Both the position numbers and the translations under genes were made by a program. Source: Tagaea sp. (GTDB taxonomy: Bacteria; Pseudomonadota; Alphaproteobacteria; CACIAM-22H2). From it: a stretch of 11,306 bases of DNA. Of the stretch, positions 1-7,903 are shown piece by piece; position 1 is the first letter of the stretch; every line of letters starts with the position of its first letter. Location: contig JAMNXK010000026.1 of NCBI GenBank assembly GCA_023653245.1, positions 1-11,306 on the forward strand. The letters run 5' to 3'. The notes under the pieces are model-generated. The model was not told the origin of the DNA. It saw only the letters and a program-made list of their open reading frames with translations, and made no database searches.

Positions 1-2
1 AG

Positions 3-407
3 TGCGGCACCTACGTGTTCATGGACAAGCAGTACCGCGACGTCGGCGACGAAAACGGCGAGCGCTACGCGCGTTTCGAGCAGGCGCTGTTCGTGCTCGC
101 CACGGTGATGAGCCTGCCGTCGGACGATCGCGCGGTGCTCGACGCGGGCCTCAAGAGCCTGTCGATCGATGGCGGCTTGCCCGAGGCGGTCGATCTGCCG
201 GGCTGGAGCTTCGCTTTCGGCGGGGACGAGCACGGCATCCTGCGCCGGACGGAAGCCGGCGCGCGCGCGCTGAAGCTCGGCGAGAAAGTCCGCCTCGTGC
301 CCGGCCACGGCGACACGACGATCAATCTGCACGACGAGTATCGCGTGCTCGCCGGCGGCGCGCCCGCGATGGTCTGGCCGGTCGCCGCGCGCGGGAAGAT
401 TCGCTAG
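3..407 (+). CDS. D-threonine aldolase / D-serine dehydratase-type PLP enzyme, C-terminal part
   Basis: The gene is cut by the left edge; about 134 residues remain and no start is visible. The frame opens with GTYVFMD and ends with a zinc-site-like stretch, PGHGDTTINLHDEY (His at 306-308, Asp at 312-314). Both are typical of the C-terminal beta domain of the fold-III PLP family that includes D-threonine aldolase (D-threonine to glycine plus acetaldehyde) and eukaryotic-type D-serine dehydratase (D-serine to pyruvate plus ammonia). The lysine that binds PLP would lie in the missing N-terminal barrel. From memory, the metal ligands of this family are His-x-Cys in D-serine dehydratases and His-x-Asp in characterised D-threonine aldolases. 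The His-Gly-Asp seen here leans toward an aldolase, but not decisively. The TAG stop overlaps the TAG stop of the convergent oxidoreductase by four bases. The family call is fairly sure; the substrate is open. Confidence 0.8.
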   Translation, partial: CGTYVFMDKQYRDVGDENGERYARFEQALFVLATVMSLPSDDRAVLDAGLKSLSIDGGLPEAVDLPGWSFAFGGDEHGILRRTEAGARALKLGEKVRLVPGHGDTTINLHDEYRVLAGGAPAMVWPVAARGKIR

Positions 408-1789
408 AGCAGCTTCTCGCGCACGTCGTAGGCGTCGAGCGACGCGCAGAGTTCGCTCGCCATTTCGCCGAACAGCCCGCGCGTGACGCCCGCCGCCAAG
501 CGGGGCAGTGCGTATTTGTGGCCGCTGACCGACGCGCATTGCGCGCCGTGGCTCAAGCCCGCCGCGAAGCCGAATTGGTGGATGCGCGCGAGCCAGGGCG
601 CCGCGCGTCCGGGTTTCGCCGTGAACTCGAAGCCGGGCCCGAGATAAGGCCAAGCCGAAAGCACCGGATCGGGCTCGGCCGGTTCATGCCGGTCGCCCCA
701 GCGCGCGATGTCCGCTTCGATCGCGGCGAGTTCGGGGCGCAGCGCCAGATCCACGCGTATGCCCGTGGCGAAGATCAGGAAGTCCGCATCGAGAGGCCCC
801 ATCGTCGTCTCGATCCTCGTGCCTTCGGCGCCGGTCCAGCCGCGGCCGGGATGGACGGCGAAGTTCGCGAATGCCTTGCAGCCATCGACCGCGTCGGCCG
901 TCGGCGGCTGGTCCATCAGGCGGAAGCGCCGCGAGAGCGCCCATTTGGCGGCGTCGGGAAGATCGGGATAGTGCCGCAGATAGCCCGCGAACTCCGCCCA
1001 GCGATGCGGGTTGATCTCGGGCAGGCGCTCGCGCCGGAAGCACAGATCGACGCGGCGCGCACCCGCGCGCAAAGCCGCGCGCGCGTTGTCGAAGGCCGAC
1101 GCGCCGTTGCCGAGCACGGCCACGCGCTTGCCCTTCAACGCGTCGAAATCGATCGGCCCGTTCGAATGGGCGCGGATCGCGGCGGGCAGGGCTTCGGCCC
1201 AGTCGGGCAGCGCCCAAGCGCCGGCGTTTTCGTAGCCATGGGCCAGGACGACGTGCCGCGCGTATTCGCGCATGGGACGGCCGCCGATCGCGAGATCGCA
1301 GGCGATCCAATTGCCCGCCGGTTCGAGGCGCAGGAGTTCGACGCGGGTGCGGACTTGGACGCCGGCGGTCGCGCGAAACCAGTCCAGATAGGCGGCCCAG
1401 TGTTCGCGCGGGATACGGCCGAGCTTGTCCCAAGCTTCGGCGCCGAACGCCGCCGCGTACCAGGCGCGCACCGATAGCGCGGGCAGACCGCCTTCGAGAC
1501 CGACAAGCTCCTTGGGCGTGCGCAACGTGGCCATGCGCGCATAGTTGCGCCAGGGTCCTTCCTTGCCCGCCGGCGCGGCGTCGACGACCGACACGCAGTC
1601 CACGCCGTCGCGCGCCAGAAGATGCGCCACGCCCACGCCGCTTTGCCCGCCGCCGGCGATCAGCACGTTATGCGCCGGCGCGCCGGACGGATGGGCGGGC
1701 GGCGGCAGCCAAGTCCGCGCGGGATAGGCCATGGCGGCAAGGTCGGCGCGGGCGCGGGTGGCGAGGTCGGCAAGCGCGCTGTGGTCCAT
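404..1789 (-). CDS. FAD/NAD(P)-binding oxidoreductase (flavin monooxygenase-like)
   Basis: This 461-residue protein carries two Rossmann dinucleotide-binding motifs. The first, IAGGGQSGVG at residues 44-53, is expected to bind FAD. The second, VLGNGASAFD at 225-234, is expected to bind NAD(P)H. An ATG motif (FATGIRVD, 340-347) typical of flavin monooxygenases and pyridine-nucleotide oxidoreductases follows. The conserved GPWRNY segment (78-83) resembles the flavin-contact region of CzcO-like and SidA-like proteins. I do not see a complete Baeyer-Villiger signature (FxGxxxHxxxWP), so hydroxylase or general oxidoreductase is the safer name; the substrate is unknown. I chose ATG at 1789 because the frame upstream runs into the divergent glycosyltransferase gene. 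No strong Shine-Dalgarno sequence precedes this start, and Met20 is an alternative. About 40 residues precede the first Rossmann strand, rather long for the family. No signal peptide is seen, so it is probably cytosolic. Confidence 0.8.
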   Translation of the reverse strand: MDHSALADLATRARADLAAMAYPARTWLPPPAHPSGAPAHNVLIAGGGQSGVGVAHLLARDGVDCVSVVDAAPAGKEGPWRNYARMATLRTPKELVGLEGGLPALSVRAWYAAAFGAEAWDKLGRIPREHWAAYLDWFRATAGVQVRTRVELLRLEPAGNWIACDLAIGGRPMREYARHVVLAHGYENAGAWALPDWAEALPAAIRAHSNGPIDFDALKGKRVAVLGNGASAFDNARAALRAGARRVDLCFRRERLPEINPHRWAEFAGYLRHYPDLPDAAKWALSRRFRLMDQPPTADAVDGCKAFANFAVHPGRGWTGAEGTRIETTMGPLDADFLIFATGIRVDLALRPELAAIEADIARWGDRHEPAEPDPVLSAWPYLGPGFEFTAKPGRAAPWLARIHQFGFAAGLSHGAQCASVSGHKYALPRLAAGVTRGLFGEMASELCASLDAYDVREKLL

Positions 1790-1857
1790 GGCCGATCGGG
1801 CACGCAAAATCGAGGCCAATCTGCTATGGCCGTGTACAGTCGAGCCGAGGCGATTCG
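1790..1857. promoter_or_regulatory. Divergent intergenic region, oxidoreductase / glycosyltransferase
   Basis: These 68 bases separate two head-to-head start codons and must hold both promoters unless transcription starts inside a gene. No convincing -35/-10 pair could be assigned to either strand. A GAGG at 1847-1850, seven bases before the ATG at 1858, is a plausible ribosome binding site for the plus-strand gene. No palindrome or terminator is visible. Confidence 0.4.
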
Positions 1858-3075
1858 ATGGCGAAACCCAAGAACATCCTTTTCGTGCATCAGAACTTTC
1901 CGGGCCAGTATCTGCGCCTGGCGCCGGCATTGGCGGCGCGCGGGCACAAGACGCTGGCGCTGGCCATCGAGCGCGACGGCGAGGCGGCCGGCACGCGCGT
2001 GCTGCGCTACGTCCCCAAGCGCGGCACCACCCCGGACGCGCATCCCTGGGCCCAGGATTTCGAGACCAAGATCCTGCGCGGCGAGGCGTGCGCGCGCGCC
2101 GTGCTCGATCTCAAGCGCAAGGGTTTCGTCCCCGATACGATCTGCGCCAACCCCGGCTGGGGAGAATCGCTGTTCCTCAAGGACGCGTTGCCCCAAGCCA
2201 AGCTGCATCTCTATCTCGAGTTCTTCTATCGCGCCGAAGGCGGGGATTACGGTTTCGATCCGGAGTTTCCCGCGCCCGAGTTCGACGGTGCGGCACGGCT
2301 GCGCGCGCGCTCGGCCGCGCAGTTACTGGCGCTCGATTCCATGGACGGGGCGGTGGCGCCCACCGCCTGGCAGCGCGGCACGTTCCCCGAGCCCTACCGC
2401 AAACGCATCGACGTTTGCTTCGACGGCGTGGACGTCGCGCGAATCGTGCCGGACCCGAACGCCGTGTTGGAGATCGGCGGGAACCGCTTCGCCGCGGGCG
2501 AGAAAATCGTCACCTTCGTGAACCGCAATCTCGAGCCCTATCGCGGCTATCACATTTTCATGCGCGCGTTGCCCCGGCTGCTCGCGCGCGTGCCCGACGC
2601 GCGGATCTTGCTGGTCGGCGGGGACGGGGTCAGCTACGGCGCCAAACCCAAAGACGGCATTTCGTACAAGGAACGCTTCCTCGCCGAAGTGAAGGATCGG
2701 ATCGACCCCGCGCGCGTGCATTTCCTGGGCAAGCTGCCTTACGAGACCTATCTCAAGGCGCTGCAGGTCTCCGCCGCGCATGTGTATCTGACCTATCCCT
2801 TCGCGTTGTCCTGGTCGCTGTTCGAGGCGATGAGCGCGGGCTGCACCGTGATCGCGTCCTCGACCGGCCCGGTGCTCGATCTGGTCGAGCACGGCAAGAC
2901 CGGCGTGCTGGTCGATTTTTTCGACAAGGACGGCTTGGCGGACGCCATCGCCGGCGCGCTGGAGAAGCCCGAGGCCCATCGCAAGATGCGCATCGCCGCG
3001 CGCGCGCATGTGAAGGCCAAATACGCGCTGGACGACTGCCTCGCCCGGCACGTGAAACTGGTCGAGCGCTATTGA
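1858..3075 (+). CDS. Glycosyltransferase family 4 (GT-B fold)
   Basis: The product is 405 residues, a usual length for GT4 enzymes, which move a sugar from a nucleotide-sugar donor to a glycan, lipid or protein acceptor. The N-terminal Rossmann half opens with ILFVHQNFPGQYLRLAP (7-23), a start common in GT4 proteins. The C-terminal donor-binding half begins near residue 216 with VTFVNRNLEPYRGYH (218-232). It contains ILLVGGDG (250-257) and YPFALSWSLFEAMSAGC (313-329), where Glu323 matches the second glutamate of the E(x7)E motif. The first glutamate is replaced by Phe315, a change I believe recurs in this subgroup. There is no membrane segment or signal peptide, so it likely acts at the cytoplasmic face of the inner membrane. 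No polysaccharide genes lie nearby, so the acceptor cannot be guessed. The start ATG has GAGG seven bases upstream. Its stop overlaps the convergent neighbour by seven bases. Confidence 0.88.
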   Translation: MAKPKNILFVHQNFPGQYLRLAPALAARGHKTLALAIERDGEAAGTRVLRYVPKRGTTPDAHPWAQDFETKILRGEACARAVLDLKRKGFVPDTICANPGWGESLFLKDALPQAKLHLYLEFFYRAEGGDYGFDPEFPAPEFDGAARLRARSAAQLLALDSMDGAVAPTAWQRGTFPEPYRKRIDVCFDGVDVARIVPDPNAVLEIGGNRFAAGEKIVTFVNRNLEPYRGYHIFMRALPRLLARVPDARILLVGGDGVSYGAKPKDGISYKERFLAEVKDRIDPARVHFLGKLPYETYLKALQVSAAHVYLTYPFALSWSLFEAMSAGCTVIASSTGPVLDLVEHGKTGVLVDFFDKDGLADAIAGALEKPEAHRKMRIAARAHVKAKYALDDCLARHVKLVERY

Positions 3076-3470
3076 TCCTTGCACACGGCCGCGTGGGCGA
3101 CGCGGCCGACCGAGCCATCCGGCTCGGTGCCGAAGCGGACTTCGCGCTCCTCGCGGGCCAGCGCCAGGCGCGTGCCTTCCGCATCCTCGTACATCAGCAC
3201 GCGCAGGCCCGCATTCTCGCCCGACGCGCAGTCGAAATGCGCCAGCGCCTGCATCGACGCGACGCGCGCGGTCCCGGCCTGGATCGGGCTGCGATAGACC
3301 ACGCGGATCCAGGCCGTGCGCATCGTGCCCGCCGCGCGCATGCCGGCGGCGTCGATGAAGACCTCGTTCCCCTGGGCGGTCTCGCCCGCCGCGACCCATT
3401 CGAGCGCGCGCGCGGGCAAGGACGCGCACAGCGCGACCGCGATCGCCAACGATAGGACCCCTAGACGCAT
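3069..3470 (-). CDS. Small secreted protein, surface-adhesin protein E-like
   Basis: This 133-residue protein begins with a basic MRLG, a hydrophobic stretch to about residue 20, and a likely signal peptidase I site after ARA (20-22), so the mature protein starts near LEWVAAG. The mature part has the layout of the surface-adhesin protein E family: an EW..GET..G opening, an FIDAAGMR strand (38-45), a WIRVVY strand (54-59), and a cysteine after a short loop (FDC, 79-81) with a partner near the C terminus (C130). The two cysteines probably form a periplasmic disulfide. In Haemophilus, protein E binds host matrix; in environmental bacteria the domain is widespread and its role is unclear, so adhesion should not be assumed. 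ATG at 3470 was chosen over upstream starts because AGGGGA lies a few bases before it and a clear signal peptide follows. The family assignment is moderate, secretion is strong. Confidence 0.7.
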   Translation of the reverse strand: MRLGVLSLAIAVALCASLPARALEWVAAGETAQGNEVFIDAAGMRAAGTMRTAWIRVVYRSPIQAGTARVASMQALAHFDCASGENAGLRVLMYEDAEGTRLALAREEREVRFGTEPDGSVGRVAHAAVCKDQ

Positions 3471-3600
3471 TCCGTCCCCTCGCGTTCCGGCGCCCGGGAT
3501 AGCACGGTCCGGCGCCGTCTTGCACCCTCGCGCGCGAAGATGGCGAAATCGGGGCGGACGCGTGCTAACGTCGCGCGGCCATAACTTCGGAAGTCCCGCC
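3471..3600. promoter_or_regulatory. Divergent intergenic region, protein E-like gene / SapC gene
   Basis: This 130-base gap, the longest in the window, lies between two head-to-head starts. The minus-strand gene has a good ribosome binding site (AGGGGA, read on the minus strand within 3474-3480). The plus-strand gene has a weaker CGGAAG at 3588-3593, seven bases before its ATG. On the plus strand TGGCGA (3541-3546) and GCTAAC (3564-3569) are spaced by 17 bases but match consensus poorly. On the minus strand GCTATC near 3500 is a possible -10. No operator-like palindrome is evident. Open frames crossing the gap are extensions of the flanking genes without their own start signals. Confidence 0.35.
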
Positions 3601-4347
3601 ATGACCGAGCCCGCCACCAATCAAATGCCCGTGCTCTACACGCGACCCGTCGCGTTGGATCGCACGGCGCACGCCAAGAAACATTTCGTGCCGCCCAAGG
3701 ACGCCGGCTTCGCGCGCGGCGCCACGCATGTGCCGCTGGGCATGGCCGAACTGGCCTTCGCGGCACGGCATTATCCGATCGTCTTTCCGTCGAACACGCC
3801 GGCGGGGCCGCTGGCGATCGTCGGATTGGAGCCGGGCAAGAATCTGTTCGTCGACGCGGCCGGCCGCTGGGCCGACGACCACTACGTTCCGGCCTATGTC
3901 CGGCGCTTTCCCTTCATTTTCACGACCGCGCCGGACGGCCAGTTCGTGCTGTGCGTCGAGTCCACCGCCAACGCGCTGGCCGACACGGGCGACGCGCCCT
4001 TGTTCCTTGCGGACGGCAAGCCCGGCAAGGTCGTCGAGGACGCGCTGCGCTTCTCGGGCGATTTTCACGCCCAGGTGACGCTCGGCCATGCGTTCGGCGA
4101 GGCGCTGATCAAGCACGATCTGCTGTTCGACAATCGCGCGCAGGCGCAGCTGCCCGGCGGGCGGAACATCACGCTGCAAGGCTTCCGCACCATCGATCCC
4201 GAGAAATTCGACAAGCTCGACGACGCGGTCTATCTCGACTGGCGCAAGAAGGGCTGGGTGGCGGCGGTGCATTGCCACCTGCTGTCGCTCGGCCATTGGC
4301 AGACGCTCGGCAACCGCGCCGGCCGCCAAGCGAAGGCCGCCGCTTAG
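3601..4347 (+). CDS. SapC family protein
   Basis: The 248-residue product resembles the SapC family (Pfam SapC), named after a Campylobacter surface-layer-associated protein and common in proteobacteria; its biochemical role is not established. Visible family features are an N-terminal LDRTAHAKKHFVPP segment (18-31), a central AELAFAARHYPIVF segment (49-62), a YVPAYVRRFPFIF stretch (97-109), and a C-terminal HCHLLSLGHWQTL region (223-235). There is no signal peptide or membrane helix, so cytoplasmic location is expected despite the surface-layer name. The start at 3601 is preceded by a modest CGGAAG ribosome site; earlier methionines in the frame lie inside or beyond the divergent gene and lack such a site. 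The TAG stop overlaps the TAA stop of the convergent dehydrogenase by four bases. In many bacteria SapC genes sit near tryptophan halogenase or TonB receptor genes, and none is seen here. Confidence 0.85.
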   Translation: MTEPATNQMPVLYTRPVALDRTAHAKKHFVPPKDAGFARGATHVPLGMAELAFAARHYPIVFPSNTPAGPLAIVGLEPGKNLFVDAAGRWADDHYVPAYVRRFPFIFTTAPDGQFVLCVESTANALADTGDAPLFLADGKPGKVVEDALRFSGDFHAQVTLGHAFGEALIKHDLLFDNRAQAQLPGGRNITLQGFRTIDPEKFDKLDDAVYLDWRKKGWVAAVHCHLLSLGHWQTLGNRAGRQAKAAA

Positions 4348-7214
4348 GCCAGAGCGCGCTCGAGTACGCGCGCCACGTGCAGCGCTTCGCGCCCGCCCAG
4401 ATCGGCGATCTGATGGCGGCACGACGTGCCGTCGGCCACGATCAACGTGTCGGCATCGGCCTTGCGGATCGCGGGCAGCAGCGCCGCTTCGGCCATCGCC
4501 TTCGACGCTTCCTGGTTCGCGGCCTCGTAGCCGAACGCGCCGGCCATGCCGCAGCACGAACTTTCGACGAGCTTGGCTTGCATCCCCGGGATCAGCGCCA
4601 GCGCGTCGAGCGTCGGCTTGACCGCGTCAAACGCCTTCTGATGGCAGTGGCCGTGGACCAGCGCCCGGGTCTGGGGCAGGGGCTTGAGGTCGAGCTTCAA
4701 GCGCCCCGCCGCGCGTTCGCGCGCCAGGAATTGCTCGAACAGCATCGCGTGCGCGCCGATCTTGGCGGCGTCTTCGCCCGGCAGCAGCGACGCCAACTCG
4801 TCCCTGAGCGCGAACAGGCACGACGGTTCGAGGCCGACGATGGGCACGCCGCGCGCCGCGAAAGGCAGCATCGCGTCGACCAGCCGCCGCGCCTCGTGGC
4901 GGCCTTCTTCGACCATGCCGGCCGACAGGAAGGTGCGCCCGCAGCACAGCGGCCGCCCGCCGTCGCGCGCCGTGGGCACATGCACCTTGTAGCCGGCGGC
5001 TTCGAGCACGCGGATCGCCGCGCGCGCGTTCTCGGGCTCGAACCAGGTGTTGAACGTGTCGGCGAAGAAGGCGATCTCGGCCGTGCGCGCATCGGCTCTC
5101 GCTTCGCGGGCCTTGAAGGGCTTCGCGGCCCAGGCGGGCAAGCTGCGCGACGCGGCGAAGCCCGCCACGCGCTCCGACAATCTCGCCAAAGCGGGCACGC
5201 GATCGCGCAAGGCGAGCACGGGGCCGAGTTTCGAGGCGAGCCACGCGTAGCGCGGCAGATAGCCGATCAAGCGGTCGAAGAGCGTGTGGCCGTGGCGCGT
5301 CTTGTAGTGATGCAGGAACTCGACCTTCATCTTGGCCATGTCCACACCGGTCGGACATTCGCGCTTGCAGCCCTTGCAGCCGACGCACAGGCGCATCGTG
5401 TCGTACATCGCGTCGGACGTCAGCGCGTCGGCGCCGAGCTGGCCGGAGATCGCCAGGCGCAGCGAATTGGCGCGGCCGCGCGTCAAGTCCTTCTCGCGCC
5501 CGGTGACGCGATAGGACGGGCACATCGTGCCGGCGTCGAATTTCCGGCAATGGCCGTTGTTGTTGCACATCTCGACGGCACCGGCGAAGCCGCCCCAATC
5601 GGACCAGTCGAGCGCGGTGTCGATCTTCGCGGCTGCGTAGCCGGGCTTGAAGCGGAACAGCGCGCGGTCGTCCTGGCGCGGCGGGCGGACGATCTTGCCC
5701 GGGTTCATGATCCCCTTGGGATCGAACAGGTCCTTGATCTCCTCGAACGCGGCGGTGAGGCGCGGCCCGAAGAACGGGGCGATCCATTGCGAGCGCACCA
5801 GCCCGTCGCCATGCTCGCCCGAATAGGCGCCTTTGTACTCGCGCACGAGATCGGCGGCTTCCTCGGCGATGGCGCGCATTTTCGCGGCGCCGTCGGTCTT
5901 CATGTTCAGGATCGGGCGGACGTGCAAGCAGCCGACCGAGGCGTGGGCGTACCACGTGCCCTTGGTGCCGTGCTTGTGGAACACCTCGGTCAGCCGGGAG
6001 GTGTAGTCCGCCAAGTGTTCGAGCGGCACCGCGCAATCCTCGATGAACGAGACGGGTTTGCCGTCGCCCTTCATCGACATCATGATGTTGAGGCCCGCCT
6101 TGCGGACTTCCCACACGTCCTTCTGGAGCGCGGGCTCGACGATCTCGACGACCGCGCCGGGCAGGCCCAGATCGCCCATCAGCGCCACGAGGTCCTTGAG
6201 CTTGCGAAGTTGCGTGTCGCGATCTTCGCCGGCGAATTCGACCAGCAAGATCGCGTCGGGCTCGCCCTTGAGGAAGCTTTTCACGATACCCGCATAGGCG
6301 GGAATGGCGCGGGAGAGCTCGATCATGGTGCGATCGACGAGTTCGACCGCCGTGGGCCCGAGCTTGACGATCTCCCGGGTCGTCTCCATCGCGCGACGGA
6401 AGCTCGCATAGTGGACCACGCCGAGCGTCTTGTGCTTGGGCAGCGGCGAGAGCTTCAGTTTCAGCGCGCGCGAATAGGCGAGCGTGCCCTCCGAGCCCAC
6501 CAGCAGATGGGCGAGATTGTGCCCGCCCGCCGGCTTCACGGTTTCGAGATTGTAGCCGCCCACGCGGCGCAGCAGCTTCGGGTAGCGCGCTTCGATCTCG
6601 GCTTGCTCGCGCGCGGCGATGTCGCGCACGCGGCGCGCGATGTCGAGGAAGCGCGCGGGGCCGGACTCGCTCGCGCCGAAATGCGCTTGCGTGCCGTCGG
6701 CCAGCAGCGCGTCGATGCCGAGCACGTTGTGGACCATGTTGCCGTAGGCGATCGAGCGCGAGCCGCAGGAATTGTTGCCCGCCATGCCGCCGATCGTCGC
6801 TTGCGCCGAGGTCGACACGTCGACCGGGAACCACAGCCCCGTCGACTTGAGCTGGGCGTTCAGATGATCGAGCACGATCCCGGGCTCGACCGTGGCCGTG
6901 TCGCCTTCGACGGCAAGCAGCTTGTTCAGATGCTTGGAAGTGTCGATGACGAGTGCCGCGCCCACCGTCTGGCCGCATTGCGATGTGCCGCCGCCGCGCG
7001 GCAGCACGGGCACGCCCATCTCGTTGGCGATCTGGATGGCGATGCGCGCGGCTTCCGCGTTCCGGGGAATGACGACGCCCACCGGATCGATCTGGTAGAT
7101 CGACGCGTCGGTCGCGTAGCGGCCGCGGTCGAAGGCGCCGAACAGCACCTCGCCGTCGATTTCGCGCGCGAGGCGCGCTTCCAGATCGGAGCGGGGCGGG
7201 GAATCGAGCGGCAT
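4344..7214 (-). CDS. FAD-binding and Fe-S 2-hydroxyacid dehydrogenase (GlcD-GlcF fusion type, YdiJ/D-lactate dehydrogenase-like)
   Basis: The 956-residue protein joins a VAO/PCMH-type flavoprotein to an iron-sulfur module. Residues ~40-250 form the FAD domain: PRGGGTSQCGQTVG (72-85), IGGMAGNNSCGSRS (141-154) and VGSEGTLA (239-246). Residues ~260-510 form the substrate cap and C-terminal FAD-oxidase region, with HVRP (431-434) and GEHGDG (466-471). Two 4Fe-4S clusters follow: C550/C556/C565 (MCPSY) and C610/C613/C616/C620 (CxxCxxCxxxCP). CCG motifs at 757-759 and 887-889 mark a GlcF/heterodisulfide reductase-like C terminus. The family oxidises D-2-hydroxyacids (glycolate, D-lactate, D-2-hydroxyglutarate) and passes electrons to the respiratory chain. 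The substrate cannot be read from sequence; linkage to an aminotransferase for glyoxylate makes glycolate attractive. The ATG at 7214 has GAGGAAAA directly before it, eight bases after the gntR stop, so the two genes are very likely cotranscribed and coupled. It is somewhat shorter than E. coli YdiJ (~1018). Confidence 0.9.
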   Translation of the reverse strand: MPLDSPPRSDLEARLAREIDGEVLFGAFDRGRYATDASIYQIDPVGVVIPRNAEAARIAIQIANEMGVPVLPRGGGTSQCGQTVGAALVIDTSKHLNKLLAVEGDTATVEPGIVLDHLNAQLKSTGLWFPVDVSTSAQATIGGMAGNNSCGSRSIAYGNMVHNVLGIDALLADGTQAHFGASESGPARFLDIARRVRDIAAREQAEIEARYPKLLRRVGGYNLETVKPAGGHNLAHLLVGSEGTLAYSRALKLKLSPLPKHKTLGVVHYASFRRAMETTREIVKLGPTAVELVDRTMIELSRAIPAYAGIVKSFLKGEPDAILLVEFAGEDRDTQLRKLKDLVALMGDLGLPGAVVEIVEPALQKDVWEVRKAGLNIMMSMKGDGKPVSFIEDCAVPLEHLADYTSRLTEVFHKHGTKGTWYAHASVGCLHVRPILNMKTDGAAKMRAIAEEAADLVREYKGAYSGEHGDGLVRSQWIAPFFGPRLTAAFEEIKDLFDPKGIMNPGKIVRPPRQDDRALFRFKPGYAAAKIDTALDWSDWGGFAGAVEMCNNNGHCRKFDAGTMCPSYRVTGREKDLTRGRANSLRLAISGQLGADALTSDAMYDTMRLCVGCKGCKRECPTGVDMAKMKVEFLHHYKTRHGHTLFDRLIGYLPRYAWLASKLGPVLALRDRVPALARLSERVAGFAASRSLPAWAAKPFKAREARADARTAEIAFFADTFNTWFEPENARAAIRVLEAAGYKVHVPTARDGGRPLCCGRTFLSAGMVEEGRHEARRLVDAMLPFAARGVPIVGLEPSCLFALRDELASLLPGEDAAKIGAHAMLFEQFLARERAAGRLKLDLKPLPQTRALVHGHCHQKAFDAVKPTLDALALIPGMQAKLVESSCCGMAGAFGYEAANQEASKAMAEAALLPAIRKADADTLIVADGTSCRHQIADLGGREALHVARVLERALA

Positions 7215-7222
7215 TTTTCCTC

Positions 7223-7897
7223 TCAGTCGTAGGCTTCGGCCGCGCCCGCGAAAGCCGCGAGCACGGATTGGCGTTTGCCGGCCAAATGCGCTTCCAGGAT
7301 CGCGCGCAAGGCGAGGCCGTCGCGCGCGTCGAGCGCTTGGATCATGCGCTCGTGCTCCTCGACCGCCTTGGCCCAGCGCTCGGGCGTGAGATTGGCGGCG
7401 TAGCGCACGCGTTTGACGCGCGCGTTCAGCCGCTCGAAGGTTTCGGCCAGCGCGGGATTGCCGGCGGCTTCGGCGATGCGCCGGTGGATGTCCTGGTTGG
7501 CGGCGAAATACGCGGCGCGATCGCCGCGCGCGTGATGGGCGCGCATCTCGAAATGCCGCGCCTTGATCTCGGCGAGCGCGTTGGCGTCGATGCGCCGGGC
7601 GGCGAGTTCGCCCGCGAGGCCTTCGAGGGCCGCGAGGACCTCGAACGTCGCTTCGATATCCGCGCGATCGAACGGCGCCACCACGGCGCCGCGCTTGGGC
7701 TCGTGCCGCACCAGGCCTTCGGCGACCAGCATGCGCAAGGCCTCGCGCAACGGCGTGCGCGACACGCCCAGACGTTCGCCCAGCGCGCGCTCGTTGAGCT
7801 TGGCGCCCGCCGGGAGTTCGCCGTCCAAAATCATCTGGCGCAATGAGTCCAACGCCTTGACGGGCAGGGGAGCGGTGAGGCGCGAATCATCGGGCAT
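7223..7897 (-). CDS. GntR family transcriptional regulator, FCD subfamily
   Basis: The 224-residue protein has an N-terminal winged helix (residues ~12-77). Its recognition region, LNERALGERLGVSRTPLREA (34-53), is the standard GntR signature, followed by the wing at HEPKRGAVV (65-73). The all-helical FCD effector domain (~80-215) holds histidines at the usual metal/ligand positions: H139 in NQDIHRRI, H182 in EEHERM and H204 in EAHLAG. FCD regulators commonly sense small carboxylates; GlcC of E. coli responds to glycolate. The start is fixed within a narrow range because an in-frame TGA lies two codons upstream of ATG 7897. No Shine-Dalgarno sequence precedes it, and a perfect operator-like palindrome ends only six bases upstream, so a leaderless transcript is possible. 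The gene is first in an operon with the dehydrogenase and divergent from sgaA, the classical layout of a local, self-regulating regulator. Confidence 0.93.
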   Translation of the reverse strand: MPDDSRLTAPLPVKALDSLRQMILDGELPAGAKLNERALGERLGVSRTPLREALRMLVAEGLVRHEPKRGAVVAPFDRADIEATFEVLAALEGLAGELAARRIDANALAEIKARHFEMRAHHARGDRAAYFAANQDIHRRIAEAAGNPALAETFERLNARVKRVRYAANLTPERWAKAVEEHERMIQALDARDGLALRAILEAHLAGKRQSVLAAFAGAAEAYD

Positions 7898-7903
7898 GGG
7901 TCA

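Noticed and set aside
2..1477. Plus-strand open frame of 491 codons across the aldolase fragment and the oxidoreductase
   Set aside because: It is antisense to the oxidoreductase and out of frame with the aldolase, Arg-rich, and has no domain or ribosome site.
3951..7232. Very long plus-strand open frame (1093 codons) opposite the dehydrogenase gene
   Set aside because: Its translation is low-complexity, rich in Arg, Ala and Gly without recognisable domains, while the minus strand encodes a full multi-domain enzyme. It reflects the rarity of stop codons in the complementary frame of GC-rich coding DNA.
7886..7903. Five-codon upstream frame (Met-Thr-His-Ala-Arg, stop) overlapping the gntR start on the minus strand
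   Set aside because: It could act as an upstream regulatory frame, but it has no ribosome site and would probably not be transcribed if the message starts at the palindrome-borne -10 element.
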